From Arsenophonus sp046530785 (GTDB lineage: Bacteria > Pseudomonadota > Gammaproteobacteria > Enterobacterales > Enterobacteriaceae): a stretch of 64,000 nucleotides of DNA. The stretch lies in contig JBHEQT010000005.1 in assembly GCA_046530785.1 (NCBI GenBank), positions 1-64,000 of the forward strand, written 5' to 3'. Position numbers and translations under genes: made by a program. The stretch's first letter is position 1. Every line of letters starts with the position of its first letter. Of the stretch, positions 1 to 11,654 are shown in pieces. The notes under the pieces are model-generated. The model was not told the origin of the DNA. It made no database searches and saw only the letters and a list, made by a program, of their open reading frames with translations.

Positions 1-700
1 TTGAATAAAATTACGAGACAGGGATTTAGGCAATATCATTTATAATTCTTTATTTTTAGATTGTTGTAAATAATTTTATTTCTTAGAATGAACTTTACAA
101 TACTAACTGAAAAGTAGATTTTGCAAAAAAGATAGAGAATGTATGTAGGCAAAGAATTAGTTATATATATCGATAGATCATGATCTTTTAATACACAGCA
201 TCAAAATACAATTATTAAAATATGATTCTACAACTATTCATTTTTATTATGAATCATAAAATGTAACGGAATAGAAAAGTATTAAACTAAGAAGAAATAA
301 TTAAGAAAAGGATATATTACTTATTTTTATAAGAAATTTTGATATAATAAAACATTATGAAGTTTTCTTTTTAAATAAAGTGCTCATCTTTCTTACGAAA
401 GAATATATTGGTTTTAAGAGATTAAAAGTCCGTAAACCTTAGTTTTTTTAAATACAAGAGACAGTTTAGTAATATTAATCTTTATCAACCTGTTTTTATA
501 TGAAAATCGCATTATTTACTTCTGTGAAAACAGGGGGAGTAATAGAAGAAAAAAGTTTCTTTACTTAAAGAATATTATCAATTTTAAAAAATAATTCCTT
601 TTAATAGAAAAGTATAAAAGATCTATTAAAATTTAAATTTTATGATTTACTATATGTATTTTTTATAGATAGATATCTTTATAAATTTAAATTTGAAAAA
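1..700 (+). repeat. Dispersed repeat copy A, truncated by the window edge
   Basis: This is the right-hand half of a degenerate repeat also found at about 7975-9280, 14310-15690, 18725-20080 and 23875-25215. Shared blocks in the same order include a GTAAATAATTTTATTTCTTA block near 66-85, TTAGTTATATATATCGATAG near 157-176, the GTCCGTAA motif near 427-435 (also in copy B), and AATCTTTATCAACCT near 477-491. It lines up with copy E from about position 24497 onward. All frames are full of stops. The left half would lie outside the window, and the right end is approximate. Confidence 0.6.
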
Positions 701-2342
701 TAAATTTATGATTTTTTATTTTTAATAAAAATCCTATTTCTGATGAATTTGATTTTCTAATAATCAAAGAACATTAAAAAATAAAATTGATAGTTATTTA
801 ATAATATTTTAAATATTATTAAATATATGATATAATAAAAAAATAGATTTATTATTTTATCACCATTCATTGTAATTAATATATTTAAAACTTAATCTTA
901 TCGAGTTGTTTGATTTAAATAGTATTGTATTTTAATAAAATTAAACTCAATATATTGAGTTTTTGTTTTATATATTTTTTCTTAGAAAATCAGATATTTG
1001 AATGATATTTCACAGGTTAGATCTGATAATATAAAAGTGAGTTTAACTTTCCCATTAAACTCTCCTTTTATATATTTTAATTATATCTATATTTTGATAT
1101 ACTAAATAATATAAATTCTATTTATAATATTGTTTTCTATATTCTATATAAAATAATAATGGACATTTACTATTAGTAAAAATTATTTTTTAAAATATAT
1201 AAAAATTATAATTTTTAGAGGTAATGTGCATAAGCGACTCGATCAATATTGATCATTTTATCAATTTTTCTAAAATTAAGATTTTTAGTTTATGCATTGA
1301 AAATAAAATTTGTCCGTAAGGAGAAAAATAATTAATAATTGAAAGATCTAAGCAGAATTAAAAATTAAGAAAAATATTAGAATCATAATCTACTTTTCTT
1401 AAAATTAGGGTTTCTTTTTAAAATTATTAACTTAATAAAATTAATAATATATTAATGTTTTTATTTCTTTTATATTTATTATATAATTAGTTTTTCTGTA
1501 ATTTATTCAATTTAAAATTGCTAATTATAACTAATTTTAATAGAGATTTTAAAGTATCAACTTTTTATGGTACTAGTTTAAGTTTTATTTTAAAATTTAA
1601 TGTTATTATAAATATATTATAACAATATATAAAAATTTTCGATATTGTTTAATAGAATTATTAGATAATTAATTTAAAATTAAAATAATATATTAATAAT
1701 ATTGGATATTAAACATCCTTTAAAATTCAGATTACTATCATTATAATAATGATAGTAATCTGAATTTTATATTGATTAATTTCTTTTTAAAGAAAAAATT
1801 TGAATTTGGTTTAATTTTATTAAGTTTTATAGATTGAATCTCTATATAAGATAACTTAATATAAATAAAAATCAGAAATTTTCTATTATTTCTTTTTAAT
1901 TAATATAAATTACAAATAGTTATCTTATCTTAGATTATATTAAATATGTTCCTGTTCTTATCTAAGAACATCTGTCAAATTAATATAATTAAAATGAGGA
2001 ATTATTTTATTTTATAAAAAATATATTTATATAATTTTATTAAAAAAATAGTAAATTCATTGGCGATGAAATCATGTTCCTTTTAAATCATTTTCTTTAA
2101 GTAGAAAGATAAGACTAAAAATAAAGATTAAATTAAACTTAATAACAAACTAATTTAGTTGTTATCTTTGTTTTATGAGAAGAATTTATAAAAACTTTTT
2201 GATAATCAAAATAAAACTATTTCAATTTAAATTTTGATGATAATGATCAAAATCTCTCTATAAATAACGTCAAGATTTGTTTTTAAAAAGATCTTTGAAA
2301 TTTAAAGTTCATATAAATCCAAACAAAAGAAGGATAAATAAC
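701..2342. other. Gene-free AT-rich DNA before yqhA
   Basis: No open frame with coding character was seen on either strand. The stretch holds a long near-perfect inverted repeat at 1721-1769 (separate entry) and a 14-base palindrome at 1241-1254. It is probably a decayed gene or genes whose identity can no longer be read by eye. Confidence 0.5.
1721..1769. repeat. Perfect inverted repeat, 24-base arms
   Basis: Arms 1721-1744 and 1746-1769 are exact reverse complements around a single central base. The arm reads TAAAATTCAGATTACTATCA followed by TTAT. No long T run follows on either strand, so it is not a standard intrinsic terminator. It lies about 570 bases upstream of yqhA. Confidence 0.8.
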
Positions 2343-2840
2343 ATGGAAAAGTCGATTGAAAAAATAATTTATGCATCAAGATGGCTTCTATTTCCTGTTT
2401 ATATAGGGTTATCCTTTGGATTTATTTTACTCACTTTAAAATTTTTTCAACAAATAATTCATATCATCCCTGAACTTTTTACTATCAGTGAATCAGGGTT
2501 AATATTAACAGTTTTATCATTAGTTGATATTGCGTTAGTTGGTGGACTTTTAGTTATGGTAATGTTTTCAAGTTATGAAAATTTCATTTTTAAAATGACC
2601 GTTGATGATAAACATCAAAAATTAAGTTGGATGGGAAAAATGGACGTTAATTCCATCAAAAATAAAGTTGCTTCATCAATTGTTGCGATTTCTTCAGTTC
2701 ATCTTTTACGACTATTTATGGAAGCTGAAAAAGTTCCAGATAATAAAATAATGTGGAGTGTAATTATTCATTTAGCATTTGTCTTATCTGCATTTGGAAT
2801 GACTTATATTGATAAAATGAGCAAAAATATAAAAACCTAA
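2343..2840 (+). CDS. yqhA: YqhA family (UPF0114) inner-membrane protein
   Basis: This small integral membrane protein of unknown function aligns almost along its full length with E. coli YqhA (165 residues here, about 164 there). Recognisable blocks are YASRWLL near the N-terminus, LVDIALVGGLLVMVMFSSYE in the middle, and KNKVASSIVAISSVHLLRLFM followed by a hydrophobic C-terminal helix. Four hydrophobic segments can be seen. The frame is open back to 2277 (TTG), but the ATG at 2343 is preferred because the protein then starts as in E. coli and AGAAGGAT lies just upstream at about 2329-2336. It stands alone: kilobases of gene-free DNA lie on both sides and its E. coli neighbours are absent. Survival in such eroded surroundings argues that it is under selection. 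The identification is firm; the function is not known. Confidence 0.92.
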   Translation: MEKSIEKIIYASRWLLFPVYIGLSFGFILLTLKFFQQIIHIIPELFTISESGLILTVLSLVDIALVGGLLVMVMFSSYENFIFKMTVDDKHQKLSWMGKMDVNSIKNKVASSIVAISSVHLLRLFMEAEKVPDNKIMWSVIIHLAFVLSAFGMTYIDKMSKNIKT

Positions 2841-5573
2841 TTAATCAATTTAAATTAAATTATTTAATATTGAATAACGATATGAAATAATTACTTTTTA
2901 CGATATTTTAAAATAAATATAAATTAAAATTTTACTTTTATGAAAGTATTCATACAAAAATTTTTTGGAGTAATATTGCTATTAAGCATAATATTATAAC
3001 TAATTAATTAATCATGATTTTGAATAAGAATATGATGGAATCTACTATATGTAATTAAAATACAACATAGTATTTGTCTACATTAGTATTTATTTTAATA
3101 AATTCATTAATTTTTTCTCATAATTTAACCGATATTATGGTCAACATTTTCTAATTGATTTACTAAAATTGTATTTTAAAGTAAAATATTCTTCTGGAAT
3201 TTTTATTAATTTTCTACTACAAAAAATCTTATTTGAAATAAGTAATAGACACCTAATTAAATTAATTAGTTAAGAATATTATTGTGGCAATTAAATTACT
3301 TTATGGTTTCAGAACTTTTTAATACCAACTCATTTTTACTGCATTTTCCATGAAAATTAAATCGATCTATTTTTATTTGACTTAATTCCTATATTTATAT
3401 ATCTGTAAAATACTTATTTAACAATAATTTTCTTAACTTTATTGAAAATAATTAAACCTAATATAATTAATAAAATAAGTATAATTTAATACTATAAATT
3501 AATTTTCTCAGAAATAATCCATCAAACACTTTCTCCTCTTATCAATTTAAAGAGCATTCTAAATTAATAATATTAGAGAGAATCTTAATTGTTATATTTA
3601 AAAACAATTTAATATAGTAGATTTGAACTTTTCTAGATATTCTTTTCTGTTATATTTGTATTTTATATAAGCTCTTAGGACATCTAATTTTATTTTTAAT
3701 AATATATTTAAAGTGAAAACCATTTTATCAATTCCAATCCATTCTTAATCTTTTAGGGTGGAAATAAAGATTTCATAAATTAAATAAATACTTTGATTCT
3801 ATTAGATCATAACTTATAATTAATAATTATAAGTTCTTTTGTGTTTAAATAAAATTTAAATTTCGTTTAACTTCTTCTATCAATAGTTTTATTTTTGTAA
3901 AAAAATAAATTTTTAAGTTAATTAAATTTTTTAATTTTATAATTCTAAAAGTTCTTAACCTAGAGAACTAGTAAATAAATTTTATTTCACTTAATAATTT
4001 TTCTATTTGATTTTCTTTAAAAAGATCAAAAATCCTCTTTTAAAAGATCCAAATAGATCTATAAATTTTCTTTTCTATGATTCAGTTTTTTAGTTATATA
4101 AATCCTAAATATAATGTTTATATTTCATTCAAAGTGGAATTCCTTAATTTTTCACAATTTTCTCTATCCCCACCGGTTTTACTTTCTATAAAAAATTTTT
4201 CATCTTTGTTTAAAGATTGACGTTATTAATTTTTAATGAAAGAAAATTAATATTCTTGTCGATGACAAAATTAATAATCTTAAATAAGATACAATATTTT
4301 TTAAAAGTTATTTTTTATTTTTACATTAATAAACAATTACTTTAAGATTGTACAAATTAATAATTTTAATTTTTCTTAGTTTATTCTTAGAATACCTATT
4401 ATTAAAATAACGTTTTATTCATTATATTTATAATTCAGAATTTAAATTATTTTAATGGAATTTCTTTGCAAATTATCGAAAGAAAATTATTACTAAACAA
4501 AAATATTTAATTGATATTAATAATAGGATTTAGTGAAAAAATATAATTTAAAATATTGTATTTAGTATATATTTTCTTATATTGGTTAACTTCTTCTTAA
4601 TTTTACTTTGTATTCCTTTTAAATAATAACTATGAATTTAGTAAACTTATTTCATAGTTATTCTTAATTTATTCATTTGTTTTTTATTATCAATTTCTTA
4701 CAACTATAATTAGTTTTTATTAAATATAATTTTATTTATTTTAGCATTGATAATTTATTAATCTTTCTTAACATTAAAGAAGAATACAGTTATTTCTTTT
4801 ATGGTAAATTCTTCATTTTAATTGATTTGATTTAAGCAGGATCCCCTTGGTAATACAAAAATATTTTCTGAATTGTTTTACTGTAGTGTTTGAATATTTC
4901 GAGAATTATTGTTTGATTTCATTAACTTTATAATTAATTTCAATAACCTTCTCTATATAATTATATAGAAATATTTATTTCCTCAAATAGATATTTTAAG
5001 ATCTACAGCTTGATTAAAAAATTTTAAAGATTTTTCTTTCATACTTAATGAATTTATCTTATTGATTCTTTTTTATTTGTTATCTTTGAATATTAATTAC
5101 TTTTCTATCTTGATAGAAGTTTCGTATTTTTAAGAAGTTATTGTTTAGATTTCTTCTACACCCTTCTAAAGAAAATTGAATACACAAATTTTCAATAAAA
5201 ATAAAATAATTTATCTTCTATAAAATCCGTATTTTTAAATCTTTATCTTCTATCCATATAGAAAAATCTTTCTAATTTTTAAACATAAATTCTAACTCAC
5301 GAATATTATTACTTTAAATTAATTAAGTATTTGATATTTTAGTTTAAATTTAGTTTAAGTTTAATAGAAAATTTCTTAATACTAATTAAAACTATATATC
5401 TAATTAAGTAAAAAATAATTACTTTTATTATTACTTGTTAATATTTAATTACGTTTTTAATGTATTGATGAATATAATTACGTAAATTATTAATATCAAA
5501 ACTATTATTAAATTAATGATAAATAACTTTTACCATATAAATAAATTTTTCAATATTAAATAAGTGAATTTAA

Positions 5574-5741
5574 ATTACAGGGACAAAAGGGGAGTATATT
5601 GCTTATTTTGTTATTCCTAATATAGGAATTATAACAGGCTATCAACTAAAAAATATACGTAATTATTTGATAAATAATGATAGTACTATTAATAATTTAA
5701 ATGATACTAAAGACTATGATTCAAGCATTTCTACAAAATAG
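5574..5741 (+). pseudogene. Possible 3' remnant of an unidentified gene
   Basis: An open stretch of 55 codons ends at TAG (5739-5741). It has no ATG at its head and is preceded directly by a TAA in frame. The reading contains GTKGEYIAYFVIPNIGIITG near its start, a single hydrophobic run followed by a polar, Asn/Asp-rich tail. The local G content is higher than in the surroundings, which is what drew attention. This could be the end of a dead membrane-protein gene or chance. I do not recognise the family. Confidence 0.25.
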
Positions 5742-7804
5742 TTTATATTAATATCATGTAAAAGATTCTTATTTTTAAGATTATGTATTTAATATTAAAG
5801 TTATTTTTAAATTACCGTATTATCATTTATTTTATTTTCCGGTTAAAATACTCTAAACTTTATTGTTTTTCTCTTTTTCAATCTCCAATTTTAAAATATT
5901 TCAAGATTATTAACTAAAAATTTATAAAATTATTTTATTCAGAAATATTTTCTTTTATATAAATTTCAAATTTAATCACTTCCTTAAGTTTTTTCAAATA
6001 AATTCATTTCTCTTATCTTTAATCTATTTCGTTTTGTTTTACTAATATCGATTAAATATTTCTTAATGGGAATTAAAAGTATAGAAAATTTATAATTCAC
6101 TAATAAAATCCATAAAGTTAAAGTTTTTCTTTATTATTAATTTTCTAAATATTGATCAATTTTACTGGATCTTTATTTTTAGTTTTTAAATAAATATTAA
6201 AAGTATCTATTCAATTTTGTTAACTAAATTCATTACTTTTGTTAATTTCATATTTTATATTAAGCAAAATTAGATGAAAATTTTTTATTTTAAATGATAA
6301 AATCGAATCATCTTCTCTAATATGTATAAATTATTTATTCCTAAATTTATAAAAACATGCTCTAATTTAGAATTTCCCTGTAATTATCACTACAATAATC
6401 AGTGGAAATTATTATTCCATTTTATTTTGATAAATCTACGATTATTAATCAAGTAATAAAGAATAATGAAAATAATTCAATGTTAAAGTGTAAGAGAGAA
6501 CTAAACTTCGCTTAAAAGCAATATAAATTTATTAAGATAATCCATTATACATGATACTTATCAGATTTGATAAAAAATTATTTTCTTCAATACTCTTGAT
6601 TAATATTTCAATCCTATTTTATTCTATATCTATCTCATAGATTAATTATGTTTGATGGTATTAGTTTTATTATTGTTTTTCTTTATTTAAAAAATAAATT
6701 ATTATAATTTTTTGTCGATACTCAATCCTATTTTTGTTTTAAAGCAAGAGTCTATTTTCTTCTTCTTTATATTTAATTTTATCTTATTGCAATATTGCAA
6801 TAAGTGGTTGTTTTATTTTATTAAAAATATTACTTCTTCTATTGTTAGCTGATATTAATTTGTTTTCATTTATTCAATAATACTTTTAGTTCTTTTTAAG
6901 TTATCTAATTAATTATAAAATTGATTTGTTTTTTGTATTAGAATTTTTCCGCTGGTTTTTTTCAGAAAAATAAATTATAAAATAATAATAAACATTGAAA
7001 TAATTCTAACTAGAAATGATTAATCTCTTTATTTTATAATACATAATAGATAATTAGGTTTTTTCTAAAAATTATTATCAGTATCTTTTAGGATACATAG
7101 TAAATAAATAATAGGTAACGAAATTATGATAATAAATGGATGGACAAGATAGAGTTATCTATTGTATAATGAGTAAATGGGTAATTTTTTATTAAAAATA
7201 CCAAATTCTAAAATCTATATATAAATCAGGAAATATCGTTTTCTTTTATCTTATAATTAAGATAAATTTTATAAAGTATTTTCAAGATCTGTTTCTGAAG
7301 TTTTTCAGATATTTATTATTTCTTTTATGATATAAAAGATTATAAATCGCTTTTCGGTAATGTATATTTTATTTTTAAATGATTAAGTATTAATTGATAA
7401 TTATAATCTTTATAATTATTGTTTCTTCATAATGAAAGAAGAAGATAGCGATAAGCTAAAATAAAGAAGATTACTGATTTCTTCATTTAGTTTTATTTTT
7501 TTTCAGTAAACAATTTTTTATTATTTTCATACCAATAATTTTGTGTAATGTAAGGATTGATATAATTTCTTGATATTTTTAATAAAAAATATCTTTTCAA
7601 CCTGAAAATCAGAAAAGTAAGAATACTTTTCAGAAGTTATTTAATTTTCTAAAAGAAAATCTTTTTAATTTTAAAAGATATCGATATATCTTTCTATTAT
7701 TTAGGAAGATTTATTTTAATTTTAATTTCTTAAAAAATCTAAAAATCAATAATAAATTAAAATGATAATAGTCAATAAAATATCTATTTATTAAATATAC
7801 TTAT

Positions 7805-7960
7805 TTATTTTAATCTTAATATCTTTAGCAATTTATCAGTTCCTTTGTCTAAAGTAAAGATCCATATCTTATTTCCATTGATTCCATCAGTGGAAGTAAT
7901 TGTTGTTAGTTTATCAAAATATATCTCTCTATCTTCAATAGTACCTAAAATTCTATTAAT
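7805..7960 (-). pseudogene. Possible remnant of an ACT-domain gene (ilvM-like)
   Basis: On the minus strand 51 codons are open from an in-frame TAG at 7961-7963 to the TAA at 7805-7807, with no start codon. The translation begins INRILGTIEDREIYFDK and continues with TDGINGNKIWIFTL and DKLLKIL. The spacing of hydrophobic positions resembles the small regulatory ACT subunit of acetolactate synthase II (IlvM), where a similar RVL...INIEL...LL..L pattern occurs. The match is by eye and weak. Repeat copy B starts right beside it at about 7975, where an ilvG remnant would be expected. A chance open frame cannot be excluded. Confidence 0.25.
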
Positions 7961-7974
7961 CTAATTATATAGGG

Positions 7975-9280
7975 TATTTTAGTAATTAAAAGAATAATTT
8001 TCTTGTATGAAATATATGTTTCTCCGAACAAAACTTATTTAATTTAAATAAAAGGATGAATGGGAATGATTGATTGTGTCTCTAAAAGAGAGAGTTATAA
8101 TCTATATTTCAATAATGAAACGATTTATAGCAATATGGGAGGAAGTTATCTCACAGATAAAATAACAATAGATATTAGAAAAATCCTCTTACTTCATTTC
8201 ATTATAATTTTATACAAAATATATATCTGATAAACCTATAAATGAAAATAATTGATTGCCTTTCAGTAAAGGTATACGTAATCAGTCAGAAAAAATTTTC
8301 ATATCAAAATTTTTCTGACTGTAATTAATAATAAGATTAGTTTCATGATCTCAGATAGACTTTGTCTATCCTTTAAATAACTTCAATTTATTACTTTATA
8401 TTTTATTTTTAAGAAGCTAATCTTTCTAAGATTAACAGGAAAGATGGGGAATTAAAATTAAGCTCTTTCAGATCTGTATTTTTATAAAAAATTAACTTCA
8501 ATATTTTCATATTTATCTTTTCACAATTTTGGAAAAATAAGTAGAATAAATTAGTAGAAATTTTTAAAAACGAGATTATAAATCCTATTTATCAAATTTT
8601 GATTATTTGATTAAAAACTACGGAATACGTGAATTTATATGTTTATTTGTTATGTGAAAAGTACTCGCTTTATTATTCTAAGTAATCTCAATTCTTAAAA
8701 GTGATTTTCAGCGTTTCTGGAGAAAGTAGATTATGAAAAATAAAAAACTGTAATGTAGTAAAATTTCATTGATATAAATCAATATTTATTTCTTTCAATA
8801 AATAAAAATCAAACTAAGGAAATATTATTTTTATATAATTGTGCATAATTACTATATTCACCCAACGGAATAGATTAAAAAATAAGTCAGAAAAGCGATT
8901 AAACAAAATCTATTATTCTTTCTAAGAAAATTTTAATATAAATCAAAATTATATAGTTTTATTTCTAATTAGAAATATTTAGTTTTATAAAACTATTACT
9001 ACTTTAAAAAGGGATTAAAATAAAAAGTCCGTAAGATTGAATCTTATTGTATAATATAGGAAATATTTCAATAATATCGAGCTTTTAGCAACCTATTTTA
9101 TATGGTAATCATATTATTTGCTTTTTCAAAATCAAGATTAAACTCAGAAAAATTATTATTTAAACAATATTTATCAATTTTAAAAAACATCTTTTAACAA
9201 ATAAAAATAAATTTTAAAAATTTATTTTTTTATTTTACATTGGATATAAATATAATAGTTTTATAAATTCAATATGAAAT
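7975..9280 (+). repeat. Dispersed repeat copy B
   Basis: This is a full-length member of the degenerate ~1.3 kb family. Diagnostic blocks in order are TTATTTAATTTAAATAAAAG near 8035, CAATAATGAAACG near 8110, CTTACTTCATTTCATTATAA near 8189, the strong hairpin CAGTCAGA...TCTGACTG at 8283-8321, CATGATCTCAGATAGAC near 8343, TAATCTTTCTAAGATTAA near 8418, GTCCGTAAG near 9027, and AGCAACCTATTTTATATGGT near 9087. No long frame is open. It lies between the yqhA desert and mnmE. Boundaries are estimated from where similarity to copies C-E fades. Confidence 0.65.
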
Positions 9281-10159
9281 ATATGATTTTTAATCATTTT
9301 TAATGAATACCTATATATTCAAATGATCTATTCAAGCTTTTAATCATTTATCTTGATTATCTGATTTAATAAAAAATGATTACCTTAAAAAGAGAATACT
9401 AAAATATTAAGAATAATATATCCATTAAAATATTTCTAATGAACTTTTATTTATAAAACAAACAATTAAAAATGTTATTAACCCTGAATAATGATCAATT
9501 TTGATTAAGTATCCTTTCCTTTAAAGGAAAGAAAAATTAATTTCGAGGAAAGGTGAAAATAAAAACGTATAATCTGGATCATATCTTATAGATAATGTTA
9601 AGTTATATTGCCATTTGTAAGAATTCCGTTGATTTTTTTTCTTATATAAGAAAGTATAAAATAAGAAATTAATAGTTTAGAAGATTTATTTTATTGATTA
9701 AAAATCGTATTTTATAGATACGAAACTGTATTTTAAAAAATTAAAGAATATAAGAAATTCAATAGATTTATTTTAATATCTTTAATATTAATAGTATTAT
9801 AAGAATTTTTAAATTTAAACTATTTCCACTATATATAGTTTTATATTGAATTTGTTAAATACTGTAATTGTAATGTACATTACAGTATATAGAAGATACT
9901 ATATAGATAAATAAAATTTTAATTTTTATTAAAAACTTTACTTTATTTAATAAAGAATGTATTTCTAATACATAATAAAGGTACTTCTTTACAAGAAGTA
10001 TTGGATATAAGATAGGGAAAAAGATATACTATTTATATAGATTGAACTATGAATATATTTAGATTCAAGAATCATAACTTCTGTTAAAATATGTAAAAAA
10101 TTACATATAAATCTCTATTTAAAATAAATATTTTTATTATTAAAAAGTTATTTTATGTA
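9281..10159. other. Gene-free DNA downstream of mnmE
   Basis: About 0.9 kb of AT-rich sequence lies beyond the 3' end of mnmE. It contains an inverted repeat with TACTGTAAT at 9860-9868 and ATTACAGTA at 9879-9887. No gene and no convincing terminator for the mnmE cluster was identified. Confidence 0.5.
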
Positions 10160-11533
10160 TCATTTTCCGATACAAAAGCTAGAAAATATCCTAGATAATA
10201 AATCATCGGAACTAAATTTTCCAGTAATTTCACTTAATGCTTTTTGACTTAAACGAAGTTCTTCAGCTAATAATTCAGTTGAGTGAGCATAAACTAATTG
10301 TTTATGGGCTTTCTTTAAATGTTTTGCTGCTATATTAAGTGCTTGAATATGACGTCGTCTAGTTAAAAACACACCCTCAACAGGATAACTAAATCCAATA
10401 CTTTTTTTTAAATGATTAAGTAATAAATCAATACCTTTTTTTTGGTAAGCTGAAAGGCGAATAACTGTGTAATTATCAACTTTTGTTATCGATATTGGTT
10501 CATCAGTTATATCTACTTTATTTCTAATAATTGTAATAGGTAAAAATTTGATCAATCTTTCTTTAAACTCAGAACAAATTTCCTCAAGTTCAGTTTCTTT
10601 TGTTGTTTTGCTATCCACCAAAAATAATATATGATCTGCTTGCTCTATTTCCTTCCAAGCTCGTTCAATACCTATTTTCTCAACTTCATCTGTCGCTTCA
10701 CGTAAACCAGCTGTATCAATAATATGTAATGGAATTCCTTCAATATGAATATATTCATGTAATACATCTCTGGTTGTACCGGCAGTATTTGTTACAATCG
10801 CTGTTTTACGACCAGATAGCGTGTTTAACAAAGTAGATTTACCTGCATTTGGTTGTCCAGTAATAACAATTCTCACTCCCTCACGTAATAAATTCCCTTG
10901 ATAAGCTTTTAAATAAATTTCATCTAAATAGGATATCACCTCATTTAATTTTATCTCTATCTTACCATCAGATAGGAAATCAATTTTTTCATCTGGAAAA
11001 TCAATTGTTGCTTCAACGTAAATACGCAATTTAGTGAGTGTTTCTACCATTTCATAAATCTGTTGTGAAAAAACTCCTTGTAAGGAATTTATCGCTGAAC
11101 GAGCAGCTTGTTCACTATTCGCATCTATTAAATCAGAAATAGCTTCCGCTTGAATTAAATCTATCTTATTATTAAGAAAAGCTCTTTCAGAAAATTCACC
11201 TGGATTGGCAATACGAATTTCATCTATAGCTAAAATTCTCTTAATTAATAAATCAATAATTACCGGACCACTATGTCCTTGTAATTCAAGAACATCTTCA
11301 CCGGTAAATGAATTAGGTGCAGGAAAATAAAGTGCAATTCCTTTATCCAAAACTTCGCCATTGATATCATAGAAAGGAAGGTAATTCGCATAACGTGGAT
11401 GAGGTAATTTTCCTAAAATAGTTCTTGAAACATCAATAACTTTTGGACCTGATATTCGTAAGATACAAATCCCAGCTCTTCCAGGTGGAGTTGCCTGTGC
11501 AATGATTGTATCATTCTTGGTATATGTATTCAT
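10160..11533 (-). CDS. mnmE: tRNA modification GTPase MnmE (TrmE)
   Basis: MnmE is a GTPase that works with MnmG to install the carboxymethylaminomethyl group on U34 of tRNAs reading two-codon boxes ending in A/G. At 457 residues it is close to the E. coli enzyme (454). The N-terminal folate-binding domain starts DTIIAQATPPGRAGICILRI. The G domain shows a P-loop GQPNAGKS near residue 225, DTAGLR for switch II, and NKVD for base recognition. The C-terminus FCIGK carries the conserved cysteine. MnmG is also encoded in this window (42131-44011), so the pathway is complete. It lies downstream of yidC on the same strand with a 121-base gap, in the usual enteric order. Identification is certain. 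Confidence 0.98.
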   Translation of the reverse strand: MNTYTKNDTIIAQATPPGRAGICILRISGPKVIDVSRTILGKLPHPRYANYLPFYDINGEVLDKGIALYFPAPNSFTGEDVLELQGHSGPVIIDLLIKRILAIDEIRIANPGEFSERAFLNNKIDLIQAEAISDLIDANSEQAARSAINSLQGVFSQQIYEMVETLTKLRIYVEATIDFPDEKIDFLSDGKIEIKLNEVISYLDEIYLKAYQGNLLREGVRIVITGQPNAGKSTLLNTLSGRKTAIVTNTAGTTRDVLHEYIHIEGIPLHIIDTAGLREATDEVEKIGIERAWKEIEQADHILFLVDSKTTKETELEEICSEFKERLIKFLPITIIRNKVDITDEPISITKVDNYTVIRLSAYQKKGIDLLLNHLKKSIGFSYPVEGVFLTRRRHIQALNIAAKHLKKAHKQLVYAHSTELLAEELRLSQKALSEITGKFSSDDLLSRIFSSFCIGK

Positions 11534-11654
11534 TCTACTCTCTTAGAATATTAAGAAAAGAATTAATAAAAAAATCATAAACCTCTCAGCCTCAAACTTT
11601 GATATATTTTTATTTTTTTATTTTCATTAACCCTAAGTAATAAAATACAATAAT

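Larger units (their letters stand above)
2841..7974. other. 5.1 kb gene desert between yqhA and repeat copy B
   Basis: No intact gene was found on either strand. Base composition is uniformly AT-rich with frequent stops. Two short stop-free fragments with coding-like composition are listed separately (5574-5741 plus strand, 7805-7960 minus strand). The size would fit several dead genes, but apart from those fragments I recognise nothing in it. Confidence 0.55.

Noticed and set aside
1241..1254. GATCAATATTGATC palindrome as an operator
   Set aside because: Short palindromes of A/T-rich words are common here and no gene lies nearby.
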